Positions 9,795 through 17,649 are shown, counted from the stretch's first letter. The stretch is 64,000 bases of DNA from Gallaecimonas kandeliae (GCF_030450055.1 NZ_CP118480.1:3223501-3287500), one strand, 5' to 3'. Translations and numbers: made by a program. Notes: generated by a model not told the origin, from the letters alone.

Positions 9795-9880
9795 GGTCAC
9801 CTCCTTTTGCTTTGACCAAGATGGCAGCTGCCCCTTCATCAGGCAAATTATCTACAGCTTTCAGGTCAAAGTGCGGGTAC

Positions 9881-9906
9881 AAAAAAGGCGCCATAGGCGC
9901 CCTTTC
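9881..9906 (-). terminator. Terminator of the Cys-rich peptide gene
   Basis: On the minus strand, GGCGCC-TAT-GGCGCC is followed by six T. It lies 16 bases after the stop of the 9922-10125 gene. Confidence 0.85.
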
Positions 9907-9921
9907 ATGGTTTGCCCTTGC

Positions 9922-10125
9922 TTATTTGACGAGGCCACAACCGTTCCGCTGCAGGCAGAGTTCCAAGATCTGTTCGCACTTATATCCCGGGAGCCCACTC
10001 ATGACACAGGCTTCTTCCTGTGCCCAACAGCTGTCACAGTTGTCGGCTGCCAGGGTGGTAAAAGCGACAGACATTCCCATACCCAGGCCAGCAGCAGCCA
10101 GCGCGATCTTTGCTTTGATCTTCAT
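9922..10125 (-). CDS. Small secreted six-cysteine peptide
   Basis: The 67-residue product has a signal peptide (MKIKAKIALAAAGLGMGMSV to LAA, then DNCDSC). The mature part, about 35-40 residues, has six cysteines spaced C-x2-C-x6-C-x9-C-x6-C-x5-C. Start ATG 10125 has AAGGA upstream. I do not recognise the family. The next gene upstream on the same strand is a membrane-anchored glutaredoxin, suggesting a link to thiol chemistry in the periplasm. A terminator follows. Confidence 0.7.
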   Translation of the reverse strand: MKIKAKIALAAAGLGMGMSVAFTTLAADNCDSCWAQEEACVMSGLPGYKCEQILELCLQRNGCGLVK

Positions 10126-10203
10126 AAAGACATTCCTTATCTCCAATAAACCCAGTATCCCTGGGTGAGGAACTGCAGTGCTTGGCCGGCAATCCGGCCA
10201 GTC

Positions 10204-10596
10204 TTATGAGTTCTGGAGGTGGCGGTAGGCTTCAAGTATCGCCTCGGGGCGGTAGCCGTCGATCTTGCGATCCCCAATCACCAGCACAGGGATGCTTTGG
10301 GCGTTCATTTTTTTATAGTCGGCACGCTCGACATCCGAGCCTTCAACGTTGATCTCGTGGAAGGGGATCTTGTGCTCTTGCAGCAGCTTGCGAGTCTTGG
10401 CGCAGTAAGGACACCAGCTGGTGCCAAAGAGGATCACGGGTTCTTCGAAGCGGCTGTGCAATGCCGTGAAGTTTCCTGTCGTGTAGTTGGGTTTCAGCCA
10501 ATGGGGAAGTTGCGCCGCAGCCCAGCCGATACCGGCACAGCCGGCAAAAATACCGAGATAGACGACGCCGCTTTTCAGATGGTTTTTCAGTGACAT
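10204..10596 (-). CDS. Membrane-anchored glutaredoxin-like protein
   Basis: The 130-residue protein has one N-terminal membrane segment (about residues 10-30, preceded by Lys and His) and then a glutaredoxin fold. The redox motif CPYC is at residues 62-65 in FGTSWCPYCAKTR, the cis-proline loop is SIPVLVIG, and the C-terminal region is IDGYRPEAI. The positive N-terminus predicts that the catalytic domain faces the periplasm. I chose ATG 10596 because AAGGAGAGG lies just upstream; ATG 10614 is also in frame. A 78 bp gap separates it from the Cys-rich peptide. Confidence 0.82.
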   Translation of the reverse strand: MSLKNHLKSGVVYLGIFAGCAGIGWAAAQLPHWLKPNYTTGNFTALHSRFEEPVILFGTSWCPYCAKTRKLLQEHKIPFHEINVEGSDVERADYKKMNAQSIPVLVIGDRKIDGYRPEAILEAYRHLQNS

Positions 10597-10753
10597 AGAC
10601 CTCTCCTTGGTCATGAGTTTTCATCCCTGAAAATAAAAGAACATAAATTAACCATTAGCGTCAAGCCTCCATGGGCAGGCTTGGAGGACCACCTAGCTCC
10701 CCTCAGTGGCGCGCATCCTGACTAGACTTAGCAGCAAGTAGCCAGGAGGAGTT

Positions 10754-11170
10754 ATGGAACACCCGGATCGTCTTCGGACCCTGCATATCCGCACCCAGCA
10801 CCTGTGGCGGGATGCGCTCAGGGAGCGGCTGGGGCAATTCCCGTTGTGGAGTGCCGACCAGGTGGTGGATCACCTGCGCGGCGTGCCCACCATGGCCGCC
10901 GACACCCTCTGCCAGCAACTGGCGGAGCAGGGCTTCCTGCTGGAGCTGATCTGGGGGGACGAGCTGCGCTACCCGGCCTTCATGGTAGCCGGCGGCGAAG
11001 TCTTCGAGGAGATGCCCAGGCTGCTGACACTGATCAATACCCACCTCGACAACGAAATGGACCGTTACCTCTGGCTGACCCAGTACCAGCTGGAGCTGAA
11101 CGCCGTACCCGCCGAACTCCTGGGCAGCCGCGAAGGCCGGCTGCTGCTGATGGCCTTCCTGACCGAATAG
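10754..11170 (+). CDS. Hypothetical protein, possibly MbcA/ParS (DUF2384)-like
   Basis: The 138-residue soluble protein starts at ATG 10754 behind AGGAGGAGTT. I do not recognise it with certainty. RYPAFMVAGGEVFEEMPRLL followed by WLTQYQLELNAVPAELLG recalls the C-terminal toxin-binding domain of Xre/MbcA/ParS antitoxins (the pattern 'YPAFQ..g.....glaell' then 'WL..pn..L.g.sP.ell'). The residues before that could hold a short helical DNA-binding part. No RES-type toxin lies beside it; the neighbour is a convergent MscS channel. The family call is tentative. Confidence 0.6.
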   Translation: MEHPDRLRTLHIRTQHLWRDALRERLGQFPLWSADQVVDHLRGVPTMAADTLCQQLAEQGFLLELIWGDELRYPAFMVAGGEVFEEMPRLLTLINTHLDNEMDRYLWLTQYQLELNAVPAELLGSREGRLLLMAFLTE

Positions 11171-11171
11171 C

Positions 11172-12068
11172 TCAGCGCCGCACCAGTTCCACCTGCACCT
11201 TGTCCAGGTGCAGATCCCGCTGGGGGAAGGCGATGACGATACCAGCTCCCTTGCAAGCCTCGTCCAGTTCGAAACGCAGATCCGAGGCCACCCGCCGCAG
11301 ATCCATGGGGACTCTGGCCGGCACCCAGTAGAGGAGCTTCATCACCAGGCTGTTGTCGCCGAAGTCGTCGAACAGCACCTCGGGGCCAGGGTATTCCTCG
11401 ACGCCGGGGTGGGCAATGGCCGCCGCCAGCATCAGCGCCCTGACCTTCTGCACGTCCGAGCCGTAGGCAACCCCGACAGTCACAGAGCCCCGGACATGGG
11501 CGGCCTGCAACAGGGTCCAGTTCACCACCCGCTGCTCGAGGAAGTAGGAGTTGGGCACCAGCACATGGACGCCGTCGGTGCGCAATATGCGCACGCAGCG
11601 GTTGCCGATGTCCTTGACCATGCCCACCTCTTCCCCCAACTCAACAGTGTCACCGATGCGGATCGGCTGCTCGATCAGCAGGATGAAGCCGGAGATCAGG
11701 TTGTTGATGAGGTTCTGGGCCCCGAAACCTATGCCGATGGCCACGGCGCCGCCCAGCACGGCGAAGATGGTGACGGGAATGCCGGCAAAGGGCAGGGCCA
11801 CCAGTATGATCACCAGGTACAGCAGGTAGGACAGCAGCCGTTGCAGCACATGGGCCCTGTTGTCCCCCAGCTTGAGGGTCAATCGCTTATGCAGGCCATG
11901 GGTCAGCCACTGAACCAGGATGAAACCGATGATGCTGATCAGCAGGGCGATGCAGATCTGGCCCAGTGTGACCTTGGCGTCGCCGCTTTGGTACAGCGGC
12001 AGGTTCCACAAGGCCGCCAGGCTATGGGTCCAGTCTTCGGAGAGCTTTTCGATGGCCGCCTTGGACAT
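11172..12068 (-). CDS. MscS-family mechanosensitive ion channel
   Basis: The 298-residue inner-membrane protein has three hydrophobic segments (about residues 32-55, 80-100 and 100-127). The last is the Gly/Ala-rich pore helix (VLGGAVAIGIGFGAQNLINN), which is the MscS signature. The cytoplasmic beta domain follows (RIGDTVEL...GMVKDIGNRCVRI..DGVHVLVPNSYF). Such channels release solutes on hypo-osmotic shock. ATG 12068 has AAGAGG upstream. It ends one base after the stop of the convergent 10754 gene. Confidence 0.93.
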   Translation of the reverse strand: MSKAAIEKLSEDWTHSLAALWNLPLYQSGDAKVTLGQICIALLISIIGFILVQWLTHGLHKRLTLKLGDNRAHVLQRLLSYLLYLVIILVALPFAGIPVTIFAVLGGAVAIGIGFGAQNLINNLISGFILLIEQPIRIGDTVELGEEVGMVKDIGNRCVRILRTDGVHVLVPNSYFLEQRVVNWTLLQAAHVRGSVTVGVAYGSDVQKVRALMLAAAIAHPGVEEYPGPEVLFDDFGDNSLVMKLLYWVPARVPMDLRRVASDLRFELDEACKGAGIVIAFPQRDLHLDKVQVELVRR

Positions 12069-12252
12069 GCTGTCGCCTCTTGAAATTCAGATAAGCCCGA
12101 ACGCAAATCCTGGCCAGGCTTCCGTTCTTCCATAGCAACTGGCTGTCTTACCTGGCTTTTTTAATGTAGCAGTTGACTGGCTGGCCATGGCCTAGGCCAG
12201 GCATCCCAGGGAAAAGTCGCCTAAACTGGACTGCAACAACAAGGAGGGCGAT

Positions 12253-12303
12253 ATGGAAGCACTCTGGGAGTTTCTGGCTGACTTGGCCTTCAATGGCTGG
12301 TAA
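12253..12303 (+). CDS. Putative 16-residue micro-ORF
   Basis: ATG at 12253 follows AAGGAGGGCGAT, a near-ideal Shine-Dalgarno at good spacing. It opens the frame MEALWEFLADLAFNGW and stops with TAA at 12301-12303. The stop is the first element of an A tract leading into a strong terminator, so a transcript here would carry only this ORF. The peptide is amphipathic with two Trp and acidic residues near the N-terminus. It could be a small protein or part of a dual-function RNA. I do not recognise it. Confidence 0.5.
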   Translation: MEALWEFLADLAFNGW

Positions 12304-12329
12304 AAAAGCCTCCGTACGGAGGCTTTTTT
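12302..12329 (+). terminator. Terminator after the micro-ORF
   Basis: AAAAAA-GCCTCCGTACGGAGGC-TTTTTT is a perfect 8 bp self-complementary stem between A and T tracts. It sits directly on the stop codon of the micro-ORF and 15 bases before the DUF924 start codon. Confidence 0.85.
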
Positions 12330-12343
12330 CATGGTGACAAGGC

Positions 12344-12952
12344 ATGGATGAATATCAGGACATTCTCGATTTCTGGTTCGGCGCCCTGGACGAGGACGGC
12401 ATGAGCGACGGGGCGCACCGCCAGCTCTGGTTCCAGTCGGACCCCGCCTTCGACCAGGAGCTGACCAGGCTCTTCGGGGCCGATCTGCAAAAGGCCATCA
12501 AGGGCCAATACGACCACTGGGCCGATGAACCGGCCGGCAGGGTCGCCCTGCTGCTGCTGCTCGACCAGTTCAGCCGCAACATCCACCGCGGCACAGCCCA
12601 GGCCTTTGCCCAGGATCCCCTGGCCCAACAACTGGTGGAGGAAGGGCTCAGCCTGGGCCAGGACAGCACCCTGCCCGCCGCCTACCGGCTCTTTTTCTAC
12701 ATGCCGCTGATGCACGCCGAAGACAGGGCCCTGCAGGCCCTGGGGGTGGACTGCTTTGCCCGCCTCGCCGGGCAGGTGCCCGCCGCCATCAAGCCCATAG
12801 TGGACAACTCCCGGCGCTTTGCCGAGCTGCACCAGGCCATAGTGGATCGCTTCGGCCGCTTCCCCTACCGCAACAAGGCCCTGGGGCGCCCCGACACCGC
12901 CGAGGAAAGCGCCTGGCTGGTGGAAAACCCGGGCGGCTTCGGCCAGGCCTGA
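12344..12952 (+). CDS. DUF924 family protein
   Basis: The 202-residue soluble protein has the features of DUF924: DILDFWFG at the N-terminus, WFQSDPAFDQEL, LLLLDQFSRNIHRGTAQAFA, FFYMPLMHAED, and RFGRFPYRNKALGR near the C-terminus. The family is predicted to adopt an all-helical TPR-like fold; its function is not established. ATG 12344 comes right after the upstream terminator and the ribosome site (AAGG) is weak and close. A promoter must lie within the short gap or inside the terminator region. Confidence 0.87.
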   Translation: MDEYQDILDFWFGALDEDGMSDGAHRQLWFQSDPAFDQELTRLFGADLQKAIKGQYDHWADEPAGRVALLLLLDQFSRNIHRGTAQAFAQDPLAQQLVEEGLSLGQDSTLPAAYRLFFYMPLMHAEDRALQALGVDCFARLAGQVPAAIKPIVDNSRRFAELHQAIVDRFGRFPYRNKALGRPDTAEESAWLVENPGGFGQA

Positions 12953-13082
12953 GCGGGCTCCCTCAGCTTCAGCCCAGCCTGGCAGCCGGCCAGGAGCCCG
13001 CCAGCCCCGCCCGCTTGCCCTGCCCTTGCCGCTCAGGGTCTTGGGGAGTATGTTGAGCTGAATCACAACAAGGAGCCTCCAC

Positions 13083-13493
13083 ATGAAAGCCTTCCTCGCC
13101 GCTACCGCCCTGCTGGCCGCTTCCGCCAGCGCCTTTGCCACCGAAGCCCCGGCCGGCGCCAGCGTCTACTTCATCTCTCCCCAGGACGGCGCCACCGTCA
13201 GCAAGACCTTCACTGTCCGCTTCGGCCTCACCGGCATGGGCGTCGCCCCCGCCGGCACCATGGTCAAGAACACCGGCCACCATCACCTGCTGATCGACCT
13301 CGATAAGCTGCCGGACCTGACCAAACCCCTGCCCGCCAACGACCACGTCAAGCACTTCGGTGGCGGCCAGACCGAGACCCAGCTGACCCTGAGCCCCGGC
13401 AAACATACCCTGCAACTGATCCTCGGCGACTACGCCCATGTGCCCTTCACCCCGGCCGTGATCTCCGAAAAAATCACCGTCAACGTACAATGA
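13083..13493 (+). CDS. DUF4399 secreted protein
   Basis: The 136-residue product has a signal peptide (MKAFLAATALLAASASAFA) and a single beta-rich domain. It carries the DUF4399 hallmarks VYFISPQDGATVSKTFTVRF and NTGHHHLLID, then KHFGGGQTETQLTLSPGKHTLQL. The His-rich NTGHHH cluster could bind metal, but this is inference. AAGGAG precedes the ATG. It is a single-gene unit with its own terminator, periplasmic by prediction. Confidence 0.88.
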   Translation: MKAFLAATALLAASASAFATEAPAGASVYFISPQDGATVSKTFTVRFGLTGMGVAPAGTMVKNTGHHHLLIDLDKLPDLTKPLPANDHVKHFGGGQTETQLTLSPGKHTLQLILGDYAHVPFTPAVISEKITVNVQ

Positions 13494-13499
13494 CCAAGA

Positions 13500-13521
13500 G
13501 GGCGCGACAGCGCCCTTTTTT
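13500..13521 (+). terminator. Terminator of the DUF4399 gene
   Basis: GGGCGC-GACA-GCGCCC followed by TTTTTT begins seven bases past the stop codon and lies 14 bases before the first pirin ATG. Confidence 0.85.
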
Positions 13522-13534
13522 AATGGGAGGCAGC

Positions 13535-14467
13535 ATGAGCGATCTGGCACCCGACCCCGAACTGACCGGCTGCCCAGCGGGCGCCCCCTGCCCCGAGCGG
13601 GACAGCTATGACATCAAGGCCAGGGAACTCAACCCCGGCCTGGTGGTGGCCAGGGCCCTGCCCCAGCGCCAGCGCCGCCTGATAGGTCCCTGGTGTTTCC
13701 TGGACCGCATGGGCCCCCTGGAGGTCACGGCCGAGCACAAGCTGGACGTGGCCCCCCATCCCCATATCGGCCTGCAGACAGTCACCTGGCTGCTGGAAGG
13801 CAGCATCCGCCACCGCGACACCCTGGGCTCGGACCAGGTCATTACCCCGGGCCAGTTGAACCTGATGACAGCCGGCCGTGGCATAGCCCACTCGGAAGAA
13901 GGGCTGACTCCCGTCGGCGGCCGCCTCTTCGGCGTGCAGTTCTGGGTGGCCCTGCCCAAGGCCATGGCCGAGTGCGAGCCGGCCTTCGCCCACCACCAGG
14001 GGCTGCCCCGCCATATCGAAGGCCAGGTGACCCTGACCCTCTTTGCCGGTGACTACGCCAGTCAAAGCTCACCGGCCCGCTACCACAGCCCCCTCTTCGG
14101 CGCCGAACTCAAAGGCAGCGGCGACTTCGAGCTGGTGCTGGAACCCCACTTCGAATACGGCTTGCTGCTGCTCAAAGGAGAGGCCAGGCTGGACGGCGAA
14201 ACCATGGGCAAGGACAGGCTCTATTACCTGGGCACAGGCCACCAGGAAACCCGGCTGGAACTGCGCGATGCCGTCATCATCTGCCTGGGCGGCCAACCCT
14301 TGGACGAAGATATCGTCATGTGGTGGAACTTCGTGGGCCGCAGCACCGAGGAGATAGCCCAGGCCCGCGAACGCTGGCAGCAGGGCGGCTTCGGCGCCGT
14401 GCCCGGCTACCCCGGCAGTCCCATAGCGGCGCCGCTTCTGGAAGGCCAACTCAAGGCCGGTAGATAG
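13535..14467 (+). CDS. Pirin family protein (first of two)
   Basis: The 310-residue bicupin protein has the pirin metal-site pattern: HPHIGLQTVTWLLEGSIRHRD for the two His plus one, then GIAHSEE. The N-terminus has a short Cys-containing stretch (GCPAGAPC) ahead of the domain that the second pirin lacks. Pirins are iron-binding cupins, some with quercetinase activity. ATG 13535 with GGGAGG upstream is chosen over an upstream start because the upstream residues are encoded by the preceding terminator. The second pirin follows 96 bp later. Confidence 0.9.
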   Translation: MSDLAPDPELTGCPAGAPCPERDSYDIKARELNPGLVVARALPQRQRRLIGPWCFLDRMGPLEVTAEHKLDVAPHPHIGLQTVTWLLEGSIRHRDTLGSDQVITPGQLNLMTAGRGIAHSEEGLTPVGGRLFGVQFWVALPKAMAECEPAFAHHQGLPRHIEGQVTLTLFAGDYASQSSPARYHSPLFGAELKGSGDFELVLEPHFEYGLLLLKGEARLDGETMGKDRLYYLGTGHQETRLELRDAVIICLGGQPLDEDIVMWWNFVGRSTEEIAQARERWQQGGFGAVPGYPGSPIAAPLLEGQLKAGR

Positions 14468-14563
14468 TCTTAATTTGTCGAAAGATAGCGCCGACATTTC
14501 GCCATATTAAGTGGCAAAAACGAAGGCTATGCTGTTCCCAACCCCAAGATTGGAGGACATGCC

Positions 14564-15388
14564 ATGTTACGTACCATCAAGGCGCTGATCCCAGGCCAAG
14601 CCACCAGCGACGGCGCCGGCGTCAAACTCAAGCGCCTCATCGGCACCCAGAGCCTGCCGGATCTGGACCCCTTCCTGTTGCTGGACGAATTCAGCTCCGA
14701 CAGCCCGGACGACTATCTGGCCGGCTTCCCCGACCATCCCCATCGCGGCTTCGAGACGGTGACCTACATGCTCAATGGTCGCATGCGCCACCGCGACAAC
14801 AAGGGCAACGAGGGTCTGCTGCAAAGCGGTGACGTGCAGTGGATGACGGCGGGCTCAGGCCTCATCCACTCCGAGATGCCGGAGCAGGAGCAGGGGCTGA
14901 TGCGCGGCTTCCAGCTCTGGGTGAACCTGCCCAGGGCCGAGAAGATGAAGGCCCCCCGTTACCAGGACATCGCCAGCCGCCACATCCCCGTGGTGAGTGA
15001 CGACGCCGGCAACAGCATCAAGGTCATCGCCGGCCGTTATGGCGAGGCGACAGGGCCTGTGGACGGCGTAACCCTGGATCCTTTGTACCTGGACATCGAA
15101 CTGGTGCCCGGCGGCCAGCTCAGCATAGCTGTGCCCTCAGGCCACAACGCCCTGGTCAATGTCTTTGAAGGCAGTGTCGAGATAGGGGAGCAGGGCGTCA
15201 CCAAGGGCAACATGGTGGTGCTCAAGGACGGCGATCAACTCTCGGTATCATCGGCCGAAGGCGGCCGCTTCCTGCTCATCGCCGGCCAGCCGCTGCGCGA
15301 ACCCGTGGTGCGTTACGGGCCCTTCGTGATGAACACATCGGAAGAGATCCAGCAGGCCATGCAGGACTACCAAGCCGGCCGCTTCTAA
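14564..15388 (+). CDS. Pirin family protein (second of two)
   Basis: The 274-residue protein starts MLRTIKALIPGQATSDGAGVKLKRLIG and carries the metal-binding pattern FPDHPHRGFETVTYMLNGRMRHRDNKG and GSGLIHSEMPEQ. It is closer to canonical pirins than the preceding gene. The C-terminal cupin (GHNALVNVFEGSVEIGEQ, then RFLLIAGQPLREPVVRYGPFVMNT) is complete. GGAGG lies upstream of the ATG. The 96 bp gap has no terminator that I can see, so cotranscription with the first pirin is possible. Confidence 0.92.
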   Translation: MLRTIKALIPGQATSDGAGVKLKRLIGTQSLPDLDPFLLLDEFSSDSPDDYLAGFPDHPHRGFETVTYMLNGRMRHRDNKGNEGLLQSGDVQWMTAGSGLIHSEMPEQEQGLMRGFQLWVNLPRAEKMKAPRYQDIASRHIPVVSDDAGNSIKVIAGRYGEATGPVDGVTLDPLYLDIELVPGGQLSIAVPSGHNALVNVFEGSVEIGEQGVTKGNMVVLKDGDQLSVSSAEGGRFLLIAGQPLREPVVRYGPFVMNTSEEIQQAMQDYQAGRF

Positions 15389-15392
15389 GCCC

Positions 15393-15419
15393 AAAAGGCC
15401 AGCGTTGCGCTGGCCTTTT
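15393..15419. terminator. Bidirectional terminator after the second pirin
   Basis: AAAA-GGCCAGCG-TTG-CGCTGGCC-TTTT lies four bases past the pirin stop. In the minus direction it sits just past the outermost 3'-end copy of the DUF4010 gene, so it is probably that gene's original terminator as well. Confidence 0.85.
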
Positions 15420-15425
15420 CGATCA

Positions 15426-15880
15426 CCATAGCCAGAGCGCCAGGCCGGCCGCCACAGTGGTGGCCCCCAGCCCCAGCCACACCAGCCTGCCCAGGGCCAG
15501 GCCCCTGCATGTGGATAGCGGTGCCAGCCTGCTGGCGCTCCTTTCCCCTACCAGAGCCAGAGCGCCAGGCCGGCCGCCACAGTGGTGGCCCCCAGCCCCA
15601 GCCACACCAGCCTGCCCTGGACCAGGCCCCTGCATGTGGATAGCGGTGCCAGCCTGCTGGCGCTCCTTTCCCCTACCAGAGCCAGAGCGCCAGGCCGGCC
15701 GCCACAGTGGTGGCCCCCAGCCCCAGCCACACCAGCCTGCCCAGGGCCAGGCCCCTGCATGTGGATAGCGGTGCCAGCCTGCTGGCGCTCCTTTCCCCTA
15801 CCAGAGCCAGAGCGCCAGGCCGGCCGCCAGAGTGGTGGCCCCCAGCCCCAGCCACACCAGCCTGCCCAGGGCCAGGCCCC
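15426..15880. repeat. 125 bp tandem repeat made of the 3' end of the MgtC/DUF4010 gene
   Basis: Three full 125 bp units (15426-15550, 15551-15675, 15676-15800) and a partial one (15801-15880) follow head to tail. The partial unit is the true 3' end of the gene on the minus strand. Each unit has about 80 bp of the gene's last codons plus about 45 bp of a spacer not found in the gene. Units differ by a few bases (for example CCCTGGACC for CCCAGGGCC in copy 2, CCATAG for CCAGAG in copy 1). The spacer holds a GCCAGC-CT-GCTGGC inverted repeat. Only the outermost copy ends with TGG TGA; the inner copies end TGG TAG. Confidence 0.95.
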
Positions 15881-17048
15881 CTATGTACAGCGCCAGCATA
15901 CCCTTGACCACCGTATTGGTGACGGCCGCCAGCACTATGCCTTGCACGGCAGTGTCTGCCTGGATGCTGTCCAGGGCCATCCGCGACAGGCTCACGGTGA
16001 TGGCATCCACGTCCGCCAGGCCCGCCGCCACCGCCACCAGCCAGAGCCGCTGCTCGCCGAACCAGTGGGTGATGGCCGCCGACAACAGCATGATGCCGGC
16101 GATATAGAGGCCGAACTTCACCGCCGGCCAAAGCTGGAAGGGTTGGGGTGCCAGCTTTTCGTTGCGCACGCCGCTGCCGCGGCGCCACAGCAGCAGCGAC
16201 ATGGCGATGCAGACGGCGAACATCACCATCATCGGCAGCCAGAGCGGTGCCAGCAGGGCCGGGTTAACCAGGGCCGCCACGACCAAGATGCGCGGGTACA
16301 TGATGCCGCAGGCCATCAGGATGCCGGCCGCCAACAACCTGGGCAGCGGCAGGTCGCGGTTCAGTTTGGACAGGCTCAGGGTCACGGCGGTGCTGGAAGC
16401 CAGGCCACCGAAGATACTGGTCAGCATCACCCCCTTGTCAGGGCCTATGAGCCGCAGCGAGAAATAGCCCAGCAGGCTGATGGCGGCGATCAGCACCACC
16501 AGCCAGCCGATGGCCTGGGGATTGACGGCCTGCCAGGGCCCCAGGCCCTTGTCCGGCAATATGGGCAGCACCACCAGCCCCACCACCAGCATCTGCAGCA
16601 CCGCCTTGATCTCCTCGTCGTCGATGCGGGTCAACCAGCGATGCATGGGAGCCTTGAGGTGCAGCAAGACAGCGGTGATGACGGCACTGGATACCGCTTC
16701 GAGGATCAGATCCTGGGTCACCATCACCCCCAGGGCCCAGGTCACCAGCCCCGCCACTACTGTGGTCAGCCCCTGGTCGTTACGCAGCCGGTTCTCCAGC
16801 CAATGGGCCATCGCCAGCAGCCCCGCCACCCCCAGGCCGCTGACCGCCACTATCCAGGGCCCCAGGCTGTTGGCCAGGAGCCCGGCAAGGCAGCCGGTGA
16901 GGCTCAGCAGGGAGAAGGTGCGGATCCCCGCCACCCGGCTGCCCTCTGGCCCATCCCGCTCCTGCCAGCCCCGCTCGGAGCCGATGATGAGCCCCAGCCC
17001 CAGGGCCAGGAGGATTTGCAACAAGGGGGAAACTGACACAAAGTGCAT
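15798..17048 (-). CDS. MgtC/SapB-DUF4010 family membrane protein
   Basis: The 416-residue inner-membrane protein has about a dozen hydrophobic segments. The N-terminal half has the MgtC/SapB signature (LLALGLGLIIGSERGWQER, GSRVAGIRTFSLLSLTGCLAG). The C-terminal half matches DUF4010 (GLASSTAVTLSLS, GLADVDAITVSLSRMA). The function of the two-domain family is unknown. ATG 17048 is the first Met before the conserved part. The coding end lies in the last unit of a tandem repeat, whose TAG preserves the ending LALWLW. It is divergent from the UDG-like gene, 28 bp away. Confidence 0.88.
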   Translation of the reverse strand: MHFVSVSPLLQILLALGLGLIIGSERGWQERDGPEGSRVAGIRTFSLLSLTGCLAGLLANSLGPWIVAVSGLGVAGLLAMAHWLENRLRNDQGLTTVVAGLVTWALGVMVTQDLILEAVSSAVITAVLLHLKAPMHRWLTRIDDEEIKAVLQMLVVGLVVLPILPDKGLGPWQAVNPQAIGWLVVLIAAISLLGYFSLRLIGPDKGVMLTSIFGGLASSTAVTLSLSKLNRDLPLPRLLAAGILMACGIMYPRILVVAALVNPALLAPLWLPMMVMFAVCIAMSLLLWRRGSGVRNEKLAPQPFQLWPAVKFGLYIAGIMLLSAAITHWFGEQRLWLVAVAAGLADVDAITVSLSRMALDSIQADTAVQGIVLAAVTNTVVKGMLALYIGGLALGRLVWLGLGATTLAAGLALWLW

Positions 17049-17076
17049 GGCATGACATCCCTGGCAGAACAGTACT

Positions 17077-17649
17077 ATGGCCGATATTAAGCCGCTTCTT
17101 GAGCTAGTGCGACAGTGCCGGCTTTGTGAAGCACAACTGCCCCTGGGCCCCAACCCCGTAGTGAGGGCAAGCGCCACGGCCAGGCTGCTGATCATAGGCC
17201 AGGCCCCCGGCACCCGCGTCCACGCCACCGGCATTCCCTTCAACGACCCTTCGGGCGACAGGCTGCGCCAGTGGCTGCAGATGGACAGGGAGACCTTCTA
17301 CGACGAGTCCAGGGTGGCCATCATGCCCATGGGTTTCTGCTACCCCGGCAAGGGCAAGAGCGGCGACCTGCCGCCCCGCCCCGAATGTGCCCCCACCTGG
17401 CACGACCGCCTGCTGGCCGCCATGCCCCAGATTGAACTGGTTTTGCTGGTAGGCCGCTATGCGCAGGATCATTATCTGGGCGACAAGCGCAGCCTCACCG
17501 AGCGGGTCCGCCACCATGGCGATTACGGCCGCTTCTTTCCCCTGCCCCACCCCAGCCCCAGGAACCTGCTTTGGCTCAAGCGCAATCCCTGGTTCGAAGC
17601 AGAGGTGTTGCCGGCACTACGGGCCAGGCTGACCGGCCTCGGCCGCTGA
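17077..17649 (+). CDS. Uracil-DNA glycosylase superfamily protein
   Basis: The 190-residue protein has the superfamily motifs LLIIGQAPGTRVHATGIPF (motif A) and PLPHPSPRN (motif B). An N-terminal CRLC resembles half of the Fe-S ligand set in family 4 enzymes, and a third Cys lies in RPECAPTWHD. The variant motif A (GQAPG without the later family 4 acid) is typical of the small proteobacterial group annotated only as UDG-like. Activity is therefore unproven. It is divergent from the MgtC-like gene. Confidence 0.83.
   Translation: MADIKPLLELVRQCRLCEAQLPLGPNPVVRASATARLLIIGQAPGTRVHATGIPFNDPSGDRLRQWLQMDRETFYDESRVAIMPMGFCYPGKGKSGDLPPRPECAPTWHDRLLAAMPQIELVLLVGRYAQDHYLGDKRSLTERVRHHGDYGRFFPLPHPSPRNLLWLKRNPWFEAEVLPALRARLTGLGR

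Noticed and set aside
15426-15880. CRISPR-like array
   Set aside because: The units are 125 bp direct repeats of coding DNA with no short-repeat plus unique-spacer structure.
15423-16188. Several 70-170 codon frames in the repeat array
   Set aside because: They recur every 125 bp because the DNA is repeated. Each needs a frame change to reach the true gene end.
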